DNA of 64,000 nt from Sphingosinicella microcystinivorans (GTDB lineage Bacteria > Pseudomonadota > Alphaproteobacteria > Sphingomonadales > Sphingomonadaceae): contig NZ_CP116005.1 in NCBI RefSeq assembly GCF_027941835.1, positions 3,115,501 through 3,179,500 on the forward strand. Direction: 5' to 3'. The position numbers and the translations under genes were made by a program. Each line of letters opens with the position of its first letter. Position 1 is the first letter of the stretch. The notes beneath the pieces were generated by a model. The model made no database searches, was not told the DNA's origin, and worked only from the letters and a program-made list of their open reading frames with translations. Below, piece by piece: positions 36,644 to 45,193 of this stretch.

Positions 36644-38263
36644 ATGTCTGAACTGATTCCCGAACCCTACCGCGTTCTCGCCCGCAAGTACCGCCCGCAG
36701 GGCTTCGACACGCTCATCGGGCAGGACGCGATGGTGAAGACGCTGGCGAATGCCATCGCCAGCGACCGGCTCGCCCACGCCTTCCTGCTCACCGGTGTGC
36801 GCGGGGTCGGCAAGACCTCGACCGCGCGGCTGCTCGCGAAGTCGCTGAACTGCATCGGGCCGGATGGCGCGGGCGGGCCGACGATCAGCCCGTGCGGCGT
36901 CTGCGAGCCGTGCGTCGCGATTTCCGAATCGCGGCATATCGACGTCATCGAGATGGACGCCGCCTCGCGCACCGGCGTCGACGACGTGCGCGAGATCATC
37001 GAGGCGGCGCGCTACGCCGCGGTTTCGGCGCGCTACAAGATCTACATCATCGACGAAGTGCACATGCTCTCGCGCAACGCCTTCAACGCGCTGCTGAAGA
37101 CGCTGGAGGAGCCGCCGGGGCACGTGAAGTTCATCTTCGCGACCACGGAAATCCAGAAGGTGCCGGTGACGGTGCTGTCGCGCTGCCAGCGCTTCGACCT
37201 GAAACGCATCCCGACCGAGCTTCTCGCCGCGCACTTCGGCGGAATCACCGCCAAGGAAGGCGCGGAGATCGAGGACGAGGCGCTGCAATTGATCGCCCGC
37301 GCCGCCGAAGGCTCGGTGCGCGACGGGCTTTCGATCCTCGACCAGGCGCTGGCGCACGGCCACGGCAAGGTGGTGGCGCAGGACGTGCGCGACATGCTCG
37401 GCCTCTCCGACCGCAGCCGCACGCGTGCGCTTCTCGCGACGCTGATCGGCGGCGACGGCAAGGGCGCGCTCGACAATCTCGCCGCGCAATATGCGCTCGG
37501 CACCAGCCCCGACGCCTTGTTCGAGGCGCTGCTGGAACTCGTCCACGGCGTCACCCGCGCGCAGGTGACGGGCGCGCCCGACGCGGCGATGTCGGAGGAG
37601 GAGCGCGCTGCCGTTTCGGAATGGGCGGGCAGCCTCGGCGCGCCGGTGCTGCACCGCCTCTGGCAGCTCCTGCTCAAGGGTCTTTCCGAAATCCGCAGCG
37701 CGCCGATGCCGATGCAGGCGGCCGAGATGGCGCTGCTGCGCATCATCCATTCATCCACCTTGCCCGATCCGGGCGACCTCGTGCGCCGCCTGCTCGCCGA
37801 GCCGCGCGGGGAGGGAAGCGCGCCGACCGAGCTGCGTCCGCCGCCGCCCTCCGCGCCCTCGGCGCACAGGGAGGCGCCGCGCGACTTCAGGGCGTTCGTG
37901 AAGATGTTCGAGGATGGGCACGAGTCGGTGCTCGAGACCATCCTGCACGATCGCTGCCAGCTCCTCCGCTATGCCCCGCCGACGATCGAGCTGAATGCCG
38001 GGGATGCCCCCGCCGACTTCGCATCGCGGCTCGGCGCGTGCCTCAAGGAATGGACCGGCGAGCGCTGGACGGTGACGCTCACCACCTCGCCCGGGGCGCC
38101 GAGCCTGAAGGCGCAGGCCGAGGCCGAGGCGGCGGCGAAGCGGGCGCGCGTGATGGCCGATCCGGCGGTCCGCGCGGTGTTCGAGGTCTTCCCGGACGCC
38201 GAACTCGTCGACTATGAGATCGCCGACACAACCGAAACCGAATCATCGAGGAGCGCGCAGTGA
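36644..38263 (+). CDS. dnaX: DNA polymerase III subunit gamma/tau
   Basis: Clamp-loader ATPase of 539 aa. Walker A GVRGVGKT (51-58), zinc cysteines C70, C84, C87 and C90, Walker B IIDEVHMLS, sensor 1 FATTEIQKVPVTVLSRCQRF. The C-terminal tau part has the acidic KMFEDGHESVLE region and binds polymerase. ATG 36644 was selected because the long upstream in-frame reading covers the ffs and EAL region. No frameshift-slippage site was recognised. The stop overlaps the ybaB start (GTGA). Confidence 0.96.
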   Translation: MSELIPEPYRVLARKYRPQGFDTLIGQDAMVKTLANAIASDRLAHAFLLTGVRGVGKTSTARLLAKSLNCIGPDGAGGPTISPCGVCEPCVAISESRHIDVIEMDAASRTGVDDVREIIEAARYAAVSARYKIYIIDEVHMLSRNAFNALLKTLEEPPGHVKFIFATTEIQKVPVTVLSRCQRFDLKRIPTELLAAHFGGITAKEGAEIEDEALQLIARAAEGSVRDGLSILDQALAHGHGKVVAQDVRDMLGLSDRSRTRALLATLIGGDGKGALDNLAAQYALGTSPDALFEALLELVHGVTRAQVTGAPDAAMSEEERAAVSEWAGSLGAPVLHRLWQLLLKGLSEIRSAPMPMQAAEMALLRIIHSSTLPDPGDLVRRLLAEPRGEGSAPTELRPPPPSAPSAHREAPRDFRAFVKMFEDGHESVLETILHDRCQLLRYAPPTIELNAGDAPADFASRLGACLKEWTGERWTVTLTTSPGAPSLKAQAEAEAAAKRARVMADPAVRAVFEVFPDAELVDYEIADTTETESSRSAQ

Positions 38264-38583
38264 AGAACCTTCAGGACATCATGAAGGCCGCGCAGAACGT
38301 GCAGGAAGAGCTGCAGAAGGCGCAGGCCAAGCTCGACACCATCGAGGTGCAGGGCGTCGCGGGCGGCGGCATGGTGAAGGTGCGCGCCAGCGCCAAGGGC
38401 CGCATCATCAAGATCGACATCGACCCGTCGCTGCTCGTTCCCGACGACAAGGAGATGCTGGAGGACCTGCTCGCCGCCGCGTTCAACGACGCGCGCGCCA
38501 AGGCAGACGCGGCCTCCAACGAGGAAATGCAGAAGATGCAGTCGGCGCTGCCGCTGCCGCCGGGCTTCAAGCTGCCGTTCTGA
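38260..38583 (+). CDS. ybaB: YbaB/EbfC nucleoid-associated protein
   Basis: Small DNA-binding protein of 107 aa, with MKAAQNVQEELQKAQAKL helix, VQGVAGGGMVKV strand and a C-terminal LPPGFKLPF that is typical. It starts with GTG inside the dnaX stop (overlap GTGA) and has a GAGGAG site. dnaX-ybaB coupling is conserved in bacteria; recR, which often follows, is not next here. Confidence 0.94.
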   Translation: MKNLQDIMKAAQNVQEELQKAQAKLDTIEVQGVAGGGMVKVRASAKGRIIKIDIDPSLLVPDDKEMLEDLLAAAFNDARAKADAASNEEMQKMQSALPLPPGFKLPF

Positions 38584-38593
38584 CGGGATGGCC

Positions 38594-38678
38594 GTGCGTC
38601 CCTCGACTTCGCTCGGGATGACAGGTCTCTATACCTTGTAAAAACGTGCATCATCCCGAGCGAAGTCGAGGGACGCAC
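38594..38678. repeat. Perfect 28-bp inverted repeat between convergent genes
   Basis: Arms at 38594-38621 and 38651-38678 are exact reverse complements; the inner ends read TCGCTCGGGATGA and TCATCCCGAGCGA, with a 29-base spacer. It fills the gap between ybaB and the convergent TetR gene and could serve as a bidirectional terminator. The core (CCCTCGACTTCGCTCGGGATGA) is of the dispersed kind that recurs in sphingomonad genomes. Confidence 0.85.
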
Positions 38679-38696
38679 CAAAGATCCGTCTGCGAT

Positions 38697-39287
38697 CTAC
38701 TCTGCTTTTGATCGTTTCGCCGCCATCGACGCGCGCAGCTGCCCGGCGGCGATTTCGCGCGCGGTTTCGCGGGGCAGGCCGAGCGCGGCCGCCATCGGGC
38801 CGCCGAGAAGGGCGTCGCCGAGCGCGGTGAGCACCAGCGACAGCGTCTGCTGCTGGATCGGCACGTCGCCGTCGTGGCCTTCGCCGAGCTTGTCGACGAG
38901 GCGGTGGATCGCCTCGAGGATCGGGTTCAGCGCGTCCTCGTTGCCGGAGAGCAGCATCCAGCTTGCAAGCGCGCCGCCGCCCCGGTCGAAGGCGTCGAAG
39001 GTGAGGTCGACGACCTCGCGCGGATCGCTGTCCTCGGCGCGGGCGCGCAGGACCGCCTCGCCGATCTCCGCCGTCACCGATTCCGCGAGCGATTCGATCA
39101 GCGCCTTCTGAAGCCCCGCCGCCGAACCGAAATGATGCAGCAGGTTCGCGTGCGTGCGCCCGATACGGCCCGCCACGGCCTTCAGCGTCACGGCCTGCGG
39201 CCCGGCCTCGATCAGCAGGTCGCGCGCGGCACGGATCGCGGCGGCGCGGCTGTCCTCGGGGCTCAGTCTCTTCCGTTGTATTGACAT
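38697..39287 (-). CDS. TetR-family transcriptional regulator
   Basis: A 196-aa repressor with a TetR N-terminal helix-turn-helix (AARDLLIEAGPQAVTLKAVA, then GRTHANLLHHFGSAAGLQKAL) and a variable ligand-binding core. Start ATG 39287 is 43 bases from the divergent metal-dependent hydrolase gene, so it probably regulates that gene and itself. The ligand is unknown; fatty-acid derivatives are a possibility given the neighbour. Confidence 0.9.
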   Translation of the reverse strand: MSIQRKRLSPEDSRAAAIRAARDLLIEAGPQAVTLKAVAGRIGRTHANLLHHFGSAAGLQKALIESLAESVTAEIGEAVLRARAEDSDPREVVDLTFDAFDRGGGALASWMLLSGNEDALNPILEAIHRLVDKLGEGHDGDVPIQQQTLSLVLTALGDALLGGPMAAALGLPRETAREIAAGQLRASMAAKRSKAE

Positions 39288-39329
39288 TCGTGTAAGTAAA
39301 GTCCATCCTGAGCGTTGAGGAGCACAGCC

Positions 39330-40187
39330 ATGACCCGTGAAAAGACGCCCGCGGACCTGACCATAACCCCGCGCGACCGCCGCTTCGGACGCGGCATGAA
39401 GCAGGACCGGTGGTGGATGCGCGGCGATCCGATTGCAACGGCTTTCTACAATGCGCTCTCCGTCACCTTCCCGCGCGGCGAGGCGTTCTTCGTGGAAAGC
39501 GTGCGCGCCTTCCGCGACGGCGTGCCGCCGAAGCTGGAGCGCGAGATCAATGCCTTCATCAAGCAGGAGGTGATGCACAGCCGCGAGCACGTCTCCTTCA
39601 ACAAGCGCGTCGCGGAGGCCGGCTACGAGATCGGGCACCTCGAGGACGTCGTCGTCGAATCGCTGGAGATGACGAGGGACCGCCCGCAGATCCTGAACCT
39701 CGCCGTCACCATGGCGCTCGAGCACTACACGGCGATCATGGCGCAGCGGATGCTCGGCGACATCGGCTACTGGAAGGATGCCGACCCCGAACTCGTCGCC
39801 ATGTGGAAATGGCACGCGATCGAGGAGATCGAGCACAAGGGCGTCGCCTACGACACCTGGCTGAACGCCACGCGCGACTGGTCGCGCTGGAAGCGCTGGA
39901 AGGTGAAGACGATCATGATGCTGCTCGTCAGCAAGGAGTTCTGGAAGAAGCGCTTCCAGGGGATGCTCTACCTCTTGAGGCAGGACGGCATCGAAGGCCC
40001 GTCCGCATGGGCGCGCATCCTGTGGTTCTGGTTCGGCAGGCCCGGCGTGGTGCGCAGGCTGATCCCGGCGTGGAGCGCGTTCTTCCTGCCCGGCTTCCAT
40101 CCGTGGAACCACGACGACCGCAAGCTCATCGCGCTCGCCGACAGCGACTATGCCGATGCGGTGATGCCGGGCGCTGTCGCCGCTTAA
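39330..40187 (+). CDS. Predicted metal-dependent hydrolase (PF10118 family)
   Basis: A 285-aa protein of the Metal_hydrol family, whose ferritin-like helical fold carries Glu/His ligands; KQEVMHSREHVSF, MALEHYTAIMAQ and HAIEEIEHKGVAYD are the conserved ligand segments. No reaction has been firmly assigned to this family that I can rely on. Preceded by GAGGAGC and divergent from the TetR gene. The stop overlaps the convergent cutA stop by four bases. Confidence 0.88.
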   Translation: MTREKTPADLTITPRDRRFGRGMKQDRWWMRGDPIATAFYNALSVTFPRGEAFFVESVRAFRDGVPPKLEREINAFIKQEVMHSREHVSFNKRVAEAGYEIGHLEDVVVESLEMTRDRPQILNLAVTMALEHYTAIMAQRMLGDIGYWKDADPELVAMWKWHAIEEIEHKGVAYDTWLNATRDWSRWKRWKVKTIMMLLVSKEFWKKRFQGMLYLLRQDGIEGPSAWARILWFWFGRPGVVRRLIPAWSAFFLPGFHPWNHDDRKLIALADSDYADAVMPGAVAA

Positions 40188-40504
40188 CGCACCTGCGCGC
40201 GCACCCACTGCACATAGGGCATGGGCGCGTGCTCGACCGGCCAGACCGTGACGGCCGGGTTCTCGTAGCCGTGCACCTCGGCGAGGCGTTTCGTCAGCAG
40301 CTCGGCGCATCCCGACGTGGTCTTGAACAGCGCCGCGACCTCGCTCGCTTCCTCCACCTTGCCCTGCCAGCGGTAGACGGAGAGCGTGGGGCCAAGCACG
40401 TTGACGCACGCGGCGAGCCTTTCCTCGACCATCTGCCGCCCGATGCGCGCCGCATTCTCGGCGGTGGCGAAGGTGACGTAAACGCTGACGATCCCGCTGC
40501 TCAT
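40184..40504 (-). CDS. cutA: CutA1 divalent-cation tolerance protein
   Basis: A 106-aa trimeric PII-like protein. Evidence: VSVYVTFATAENAARIGRQMVEERLAACVNVLG (start and end blocks of the family signature), YRWQGKVEE, ALFKTTS and HGYENPAVTVWPV. It is implicated in copper/divalent-cation tolerance, though its mechanism is unclear. The ATG at 40504 was chosen; longer readings to 40558 lack support. It is divergent from merC-zur, giving a small metal-related group. Confidence 0.93.
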   Translation of the reverse strand: MSSGIVSVYVTFATAENAARIGRQMVEERLAACVNVLGPTLSVYRWQGKVEEASEVAALFKTTSGCAELLTKRLAEVHGYENPAVTVWPVEHAPMPYVQWVRAQVR

Positions 40505-40624
40505 GCCGGTTTCCACCCGAATCCTCGAAGATGCCACTGTGCTCGCGCACACGGGCAAATAGAACGGCGCTGGTTGATGTTCGGTTGCGCGGAATGGTCA
40601 ACGCTTTAAGGGCTTGCGCATGTG

Positions 40625-40639
40625 ATAATGTTACATTAT
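40625..40639 (+). promoter_or_regulatory. Zur-box-like palindrome upstream of merC
   Basis: ATAATGT-T-ACATTAT, a perfect 7-bp inverted repeat around one base, the length and AT-rich style of Fur/Zur-family operators. It lies 11 bases before the merC start codon in an otherwise GC-rich region and must overlap the promoter. The second gene of the unit is a Zur homologue, so autoregulation is likely. Confidence 0.65.
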
Positions 40640-40650
40640 ATCCTCGCGCC

Positions 40651-41043
40651 ATGCAGGACCGCAACTTCTGGATCGACAAGTCGGCGATCGGCCTTTCGGG
40701 GCTGTGCCTGCTGCATTGCCTCGCCACGACGCTGGTCATCGCGCTGCTCTCGGTCGGCACGACCGGCTTCTTCCAGCACGACATCCACAAGATCGGCCTT
40801 GCGCTCGCGATCCCGCTCGCCGTCGTCGGCCTCGGGCGCGGCGTCTTCCGGCACCGGCGCTGGGTGGTGATCGCGCTCGGCGCGCTCGGCATCGGGTTCA
40901 TGGCCATCGCGCTCACGATGCAGCACGGCAGCGCCGAACTCGGCTTCACCGTGGTCGGCGCCGTATTCGTCGCGTGGGCGCACTGGCTCAATATCCGCTG
41001 CCTGCATGGCGGAACTTGCCGCGAAGGCTGCGGATGCCCATAA
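40651..41043 (+). CDS. MerC-domain membrane protein
   Basis: A 130-aa inner-membrane protein with about four TM segments. The paired cysteines of the MerC family are C19 and C23 in GLCLLHCLATT, in TM1. The C-terminus is Cys-rich: C117, C123, C127, C129. MerC is known as a mercury importer, but here the gene is followed eight bases later by a zur-like gene and preceded by a Zur-box-like palindrome, with no mer genes; zinc or cobalt transport is the more natural inference. There is no visible ribosome-binding site, and the message may be nearly leaderless. Confidence 0.86.
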   Translation: MQDRNFWIDKSAIGLSGLCLLHCLATTLVIALLSVGTTGFFQHDIHKIGLALAIPLAVVGLGRGVFRHRRWVVIALGALGIGFMAIALTMQHGSAELGFTVVGAVFVAWAHWLNIRCLHGGTCREGCGCP

Positions 41044-41050
41044 TCGGGGC

Positions 41051-41512
41051 ATGGCGACGAAGCACAAACACCACGAACCGCACGGCGAGAGTCTGACGTC
41101 CGCCGCTGCTGCCGCGCTCACGGCGGCGGGCGAGCAGTGGACGGACATGCGCGCCAGCGTTTTCGAGGCGCTCGCGGACTTCGACCGGCCGGTTTCGGCC
41201 TACGACGTCGCGGAGGCGGTTTCGAAGGTCCGCGGCAAGCGCGTGGCGGCGAACAGCGTCTACCGCATCCTCGACCTGTTCGTGACGACCAACCTCGCCA
41301 AGCGGGTCGAATCGAAGAACGCCTATATCGTCAACGCCCACCCGGAATGCGTCCACGACTGCATCTTCCTCGTTTGCGACAGCTGCGGCGGCACCACGCA
41401 CCTTGACGACGACTCGCTGAGCGAGAGCGTGCGCGAGCGTGCGCGTCAGGCGGGCTTCCGGCCCGTGCAGCCGGTGCTCGAGGTGCGCGGCGCGTGCGCC
41501 AGGTGCGCCTGA
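41051..41512 (+). CDS. zur: Fur-family regulator, probably Zur
   Basis: A 153-aa Fur-superfamily metalloregulator. The N-terminus is His-rich (KHKHHEPHGE). The winged helix contains FDRPVSAYDVAEAVSK and AANSVYRILDLFV. Dimerisation and zinc-site residues follow in HPECVHDCIFLVCDSCGGTTHLDDD, and a C-terminal CARC closes the structural zinc site. The cysteine pattern and the neighbouring MerC membrane protein favour Zur over Fur or Nur. It is likely co-transcribed with merC and ends 70 bases before dxs. Confidence 0.85.
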   Translation: MATKHKHHEPHGESLTSAAAAALTAAGEQWTDMRASVFEALADFDRPVSAYDVAEAVSKVRGKRVAANSVYRILDLFVTTNLAKRVESKNAYIVNAHPECVHDCIFLVCDSCGGTTHLDDDSLSESVRERARQAGFRPVQPVLEVRGACARCA

Positions 41513-41582
41513 CCCCAGCGCCGCAATCGACAAGATTGCCCCGCGAGGCTAAGAAACAAAGACATTCCACTTGGGGGATTTC

Positions 41583-43508
41583 TTGACCAACCCGCCGAAC
41601 ACGCCGCTGCTCGACACGGTCAAAGACCCGGCAGACCTGAGGAAACTGGCGCCTTCGCAGCTCCGGCAGCTCGCGGGAGAAGTGCGCGCCGAGATGATCG
41701 ACGCGGTGAGCCAGACGGGCGGCCACCTCGGCGCCGGGCTCGGCGTCGTCGAGCTGACCGTCGCGCTTCACTACGTGTTCGACACGCCCCGCGACCGGCT
41801 GATCTGGGACGTCGGGCACCAGGCCTATCCGCACAAGATCCTCACCGGGCGGCGCGACCGGATGCGCACGATCCGGCAGGGCGGCGGGCTTTCGGGCTTC
41901 ACCAAGCGCAGCGAGAGCGAGTACGACCCGTTCGGCGCGGCGCACAGCTCCACCTCGATCTCGGCGGCGCTCGGCTTCGCGGTGGCGAACAAGCTCTCGG
42001 GCGCGCCGGGCAAGGCGATCGCGGTGATCGGCGACGGCGCCATGTCGGCGGGCATGGCCTACGAGGCGATGAACAACGCCGAGGCCGCGGGGAACCGGCT
42101 CATCGTCGTCCTCAACGACAACGACATGTCGATCGCGCCGCCGGTGGGCGGGCTTTCCGCCTATCTCGCACGGCTCATCTCCAGCCGCGAGTTCCTCGGC
42201 CTGCGCGACCTCGCGAGGCGGCTCGCCAAGAGGATGCCGCGCCCGCTGCAATCGGGCCTCCGCAAGGCGGACGAGTATGCGCGCGGCATGGCGACGGGCG
42301 GGACGCTCTTCGAGGAACTCGGCTTCTACTACGTGGGGCCGGTCGACGGGCACAACCTCGACCACCTGCTGCCGGTGCTCGAAAACGTGCGCGACGCGGC
42401 GGAAGGCCCGTGCCTGATCCACGTCGTCACCAAGAAGGGCAAGGGCTACGCGCCCGCCGAGGCCTCGGCGGACAAGTATCACGGCGTCACCAAGTTCGAC
42501 GTCATCACCGGCGCGATGGCGCCCGCGAAGGCGGGGCCGCCGAGCTACACGGGCGTGTTCGCCAAGGCGCTGATCGCGGAAGGCCGGCGGGACGAGAAGA
42601 TCGTCGCGATCACGGCGGCGATGCCGTCCGGCACCGGCCTCGACAGGTTCGCGCAAGAGTTCCCGAGCCGCAGCTTCGACGTGGGCATCGCCGAGCAGCA
42701 CGCCGTCACCTTCGCGGCGGGGCTCGCCGCGCAGGGTTTCCGGCCGTTCTGCGCGATCTACTCGACCTTCCTGCAACGCGCCTACGATCAGGTCGTGCAC
42801 GACGTCGCCATCCAGAACCTGCCGGTGCGCTTCGCCATAGACCGCGCCGGGCTCGTCGGCGCTGACGGCAGCACGCACGCCGGTTCGTTCGACGTCACCT
42901 ACCTTGCGACGCTGCCCAACATGGTGGTGATGGCGGCGGCGGACGAGGCCGAACTGGTGCACATGGTGCATACGGCGGCGCTTCATGACGACGGCCCGAT
43001 CGCGTTCCGCTATCCGCGCGGGAGCGGCCTCGGCGTGGCGCTTCCCGAAGCGCCCGAGCGGCTGGAGATCGGCAAGGGCCGCGTGGTCCGCGAAGGCCGC
43101 AAGGTCGCCATCCTGTCGCTCGGCACGCGCCTCGGCGAAGCGCTCAAGGCCGCGGACGAGCTCGACGCCAAGGGCCTGTCGACGACGGTCGCCGACCTCC
43201 GCTTCGCGAAGCCGCTCGACGCGGCGCTCATCCGCAAGCTCGCCGCCACGCACGAGGTGGTGGTGACGGTGGAGGAGGGCGCCATCGGCGGCCTCGGCGC
43301 GCATGTCCTCACGATGGCGTCGGACACCGGCCTGCTCGACGCCGGCCTCAAGATCCGCACCATGCGCCTGCCGGACGCGTTCCAGGAGCAGGACAGCCCC
43401 GAGAAGCAGTACGCCGAGGCGGGCCTCGACGCGGCCGGTATCGTCAAGACGGCGCTCTCGGCGCTCCGCCACAACAGCGCGGGCGTGACCGAGAGCGCGC
43501 GGGCCTGA
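41583..43508 (+). CDS. dxs: 1-deoxy-D-xylulose-5-phosphate synthase
   Basis: First enzyme of the MEP isoprenoid pathway, condensing pyruvate and glyceraldehyde 3-phosphate with thiamine diphosphate, 641 aa. Motifs: [37 protein letters not shown], the ThDP motif [17 protein letters not shown] with [12 protein letters not shown], and the transketolase central region [16 protein letters not shown]. The start is probably the TTG at 41583, preceded by GGGGGA at 41573-41578; no ATG is available. A TTG at 41571 is also in frame. It supplies carotenoid and quinone precursors. Confidence 0.95.
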   Translation: MTNPPNTPLLDTVKDPADLRKLAPSQLRQLAGEVRAEMIDAVSQTGGHLGAGLGVVELTVALHYVFDTPRDRLIWDVGHQAYPHKILTGRRDRMRTIRQGGGLSGFTKRSESEYDPFGAAHSSTSISAALGFAVANKLSGAPGKAIAVIGDGAMSAGMAYEAMNNAEAAGNRLIVVLNDNDMSIAPPVGGLSAYLARLISSREFLGLRDLARRLAKRMPRPLQSGLRKADEYARGMATGGTLFEELGFYYVGPVDGHNLDHLLPVLENVRDAAEGPCLIHVVTKKGKGYAPAEASADKYHGVTKFDVITGAMAPAKAGPPSYTGVFAKALIAEGRRDEKIVAITAAMPSGTGLDRFAQEFPSRSFDVGIAEQHAVTFAAGLAAQGFRPFCAIYSTFLQRAYDQVVHDVAIQNLPVRFAIDRAGLVGADGSTHAGSFDVTYLATLPNMVVMAAADEAELVHMVHTAALHDDGPIAFRYPRGSGLGVALPEAPERLEIGKGRVVREGRKVAILSLGTRLGEALKAADELDAKGLSTTVADLRFAKPLDAALIRKLAATHEVVVTVEEGAIGGLGAHVLTMASDTGLLDAGLKIRTMRLPDAFQEQDSPEKQYAEAGLDAAGIVKTALSALRHNSAGVTESARA

Positions 43509-43534
43509 TTTTTCTGTACCTTGACGACGGCGAT

Positions 43535-43574
43535 GTCCCATCCTAACTAGTCTGAAAACTAGTCAGGATGGGAC
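43535..43574 (+). promoter_or_regulatory. 40-bp inverted repeat abutting the antitoxin start codon
   Basis: Two 17-bp arms, GTCCCATCCTAACTAGT (43535-43551) and ACTAGTCAGGATGGGAC (43558-43574), match at 16 of 17 positions and flank the six bases CTGAAA. The second arm contains the AGGATGGG ribosome-binding sequence and ends one base before the antitoxin ATG. It fits a Phd-type autorepression operator; as RNA it would also fold the Shine-Dalgarno into a stem. Confidence 0.75.
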
Positions 43575-43826
43575 ATGAAGGTCTGGCCGGTTCAGGATGC
43601 GAAAGCGCGGTTTAGCGAGATGCTGGAGACGTGCGTGGCCGAGGGGCCTCAGCTTGTGACCAAGCGGGGCGAGGAAGCCGCAGTGCTGGTCCCTGCGGCG
43701 CAGTGGCGGCGGATGACTGCGGCGCAGCCATCGTTGAAAGCGCTTCTGATGTCCGATGCGGGACGCGGGGATCTTGCCATTCCGCCGCGCGGCCGTGCCC
43801 GGCGTCGGGCCGTGCCGCGCCTTTAG
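43575..43826 (+). CDS. Phd/YefM-type antitoxin
   Basis: An 83-aa antitoxin. The N-terminus WPVQDAKARFSEMLETC, then QLVTKRGEEAAVLVPAAQW, is the Phd/YefM DNA-binding fold; the C-terminal part is short and basic (RGRARRRAVPRL) and would wrap the toxin. It starts directly after a 40-bp inverted repeat and is followed three bases later by the toxin start. Confidence 0.92.
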   Translation: MKVWPVQDAKARFSEMLETCVAEGPQLVTKRGEEAAVLVPAAQWRRMTAAQPSLKALLMSDAGRGDLAIPPRGRARRRAVPRL

Positions 43827-43829
43827 GCC

Positions 43830-44240
43830 GTGTATCTTCTCGATACCAACGTCGTTTCCGAGTTGCGGAGAACGAGACCGCCCGGTGCGGTCATTGCATG
43901 GCTTGCATCGGTCGCCGAACGGGAGCTTGCCGTTTCGGCGGTTACGCTTGGCGAGATACAGGCGGGCATCGAGATCACGCGCACGAACGACGCGGCAAGA
44001 GCCGAGGAACTGGAAGCGTGGGCCGATGCGGTTGAAGCCACGCAGGCGGTGATCCCGATGGATGCCCGCGTGTTCCGCAGGTGGGCGCGGCTCATGGCCG
44101 GCAGGCCGGACGACCTCTACGAAGACGCCATGATCGCGGCGACGGCTCTGGAACATGGCCTGACGGTGGTTACGCGCAATGTTCGGGATTTCGAAGGTTT
44201 CGGCGTTCCGACGCTGAACCCCTTCGAACCGGTTCGCTAG
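43830..44240 (+). CDS. vapC: PIN-domain VapC-type toxin
   Basis: A 136-aa PIN ribonuclease toxin of the FitB-like VapC group. The acidic active-site residues are present: D5 (YLLDTNVVSEL), E42 (LGEIQAG), D99 (YEDAMIAATA) and the region N117-D120 (TRNVRDF). It begins with GTG three bases after the antitoxin stop, and tlyA starts at the base after its own stop. Intact toxin and antitoxin argue for a functional module. Confidence 0.92.
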   Translation: MYLLDTNVVSELRRTRPPGAVIAWLASVAERELAVSAVTLGEIQAGIEITRTNDAARAEELEAWADAVEATQAVIPMDARVFRRWARLMAGRPDDLYEDAMIAATALEHGLTVVTRNVRDFEGFGVPTLNPFEPVR

Positions 44241-44990
44241 ATGCCCAAGACCCGCATCGACCAGCTTCTCGTCGCGCGCGGGCTCGTGGAGAGCCGGGCG
44301 AAGGCGCAGGCGCTCATCATGGCGGGGCTGGTGTTCGCGGGCGAGCGGAAGGTCGCCAAGGCGGGGGAGATGGTCGCCGAGGATGCGGCGCTCGACGTGC
44401 GCGGCAAGGATCATCCGTGGGTTTCGCGGGGCGGGCTCAAGCTCGAAAAGGGGCTCGATCATTTCGGGGTCGATCCTGCCGGGCTCGTCGCGATGGACGT
44501 GGGGTCTTCGACCGGGGGCTTCACCGATGTGCTGCTCGCGCGCGGTACGGCGAAGGTCTATGCGGTCGATGTCGGCACCAACCAGCTTGCGTGGAAGCTG
44601 CGGCAGGACCCGCGCGTCGTCGTTCTCGAAAAGACCAACGCGCGGCACCTGACGGCGGAGCAGATACCGGAAGCCGTCGACATCATCGTTTGCGACGCCA
44701 GCTTCATCGGCCTCGCCAAGGTGCTGGAAACGCCGCTGAAATTCGCCGCTTCGGGCGCGCGGCTCGTCGCGCTCATCAAGCCGCAGTTCGAGGCGGGCCC
44801 CGCGGAGGTGGGGAAGGGCGGCGTCGTGCGCGATCCCGCCGTCCATGCCCGCGTTTGCGCCGAGGTGGAGGCATGGCTCGCCGCGCAGCCCGGCTGGCGC
44901 GTGCTCGGCCTCACCGAAAGCCCGATCAAGGGGCCGGAAGGCAACATCGAGTTCCTGATCGGCGCGGTGCGGGAAGCGCCCGCCTCCTAA
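44241..44990 (+). CDS. tlyA: TlyA-family rRNA (cytidine-2'-O)-methyltransferase
   Basis: A 249-aa protein with an N-terminal S4 RNA-binding domain (RIDQLLVARGLVESRAKAQALI) and an FtsJ-like methyltransferase domain (WVSRGGLKLEKGLDHF, AMDVGSSTGGFTDVLL, IVCDASFIGL, ALIKPQFEAGP). Mycobacterial TlyA methylates 16S and 23S rRNA; hemolysin was the older name for the family. In many alphaproteobacteria tlyA follows dxs; here a toxin-antitoxin cassette lies between. The ATG immediately follows the toxin TAG. Confidence 0.93.
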   Translation: MPKTRIDQLLVARGLVESRAKAQALIMAGLVFAGERKVAKAGEMVAEDAALDVRGKDHPWVSRGGLKLEKGLDHFGVDPAGLVAMDVGSSTGGFTDVLLARGTAKVYAVDVGTNQLAWKLRQDPRVVVLEKTNARHLTAEQIPEAVDIIVCDASFIGLAKVLETPLKFAASGARLVALIKPQFEAGPAEVGKGGVVRDPAVHARVCAEVEAWLAAQPGWRVLGLTESPIKGPEGNIEFLIGAVREAPAS

Positions 44991-45061
44991 GCCTTGCCAC
45001 CTTACGCGCCCGTGCGTATAGACCGCCGCCAAAGCCGCCGGGGACACCCCTTGGTGGACCT

Positions 45062-45146
45062 GCGGGCGTGGCGAAACTGGTAGACGCGCCAGATTTAGGT
45101 TCTGGTGTCGAAAGACGTGGGGGTTCGAGTCCCTTCGCCCGCACCA
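45062..45146 (+). tRNA. tRNA-Leu (UAG)
   Basis: An 85-nt gene including the encoded CCA. The acceptor stem GCGGGCG pairs with CGCCCGC; the anticodon arm is CCAGA-TTTAGGT-TCTGG with anticodon TAG; a long variable arm marks it as class II. It lies between tlyA and tig on the same strand. Confidence 0.95.
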
Positions 45147-45193
45147 GACTTTGGCCAGATACTTGGGTTCTTGAACGAAAGCCGACTGACGAA

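Noticed and set aside
44081-45193. Tig reading frame beginning inside the toxin gene
   Set aside because: It reads through tlyA and tRNA-Leu in the wrong frame; trigger factor homology starts at 45194.
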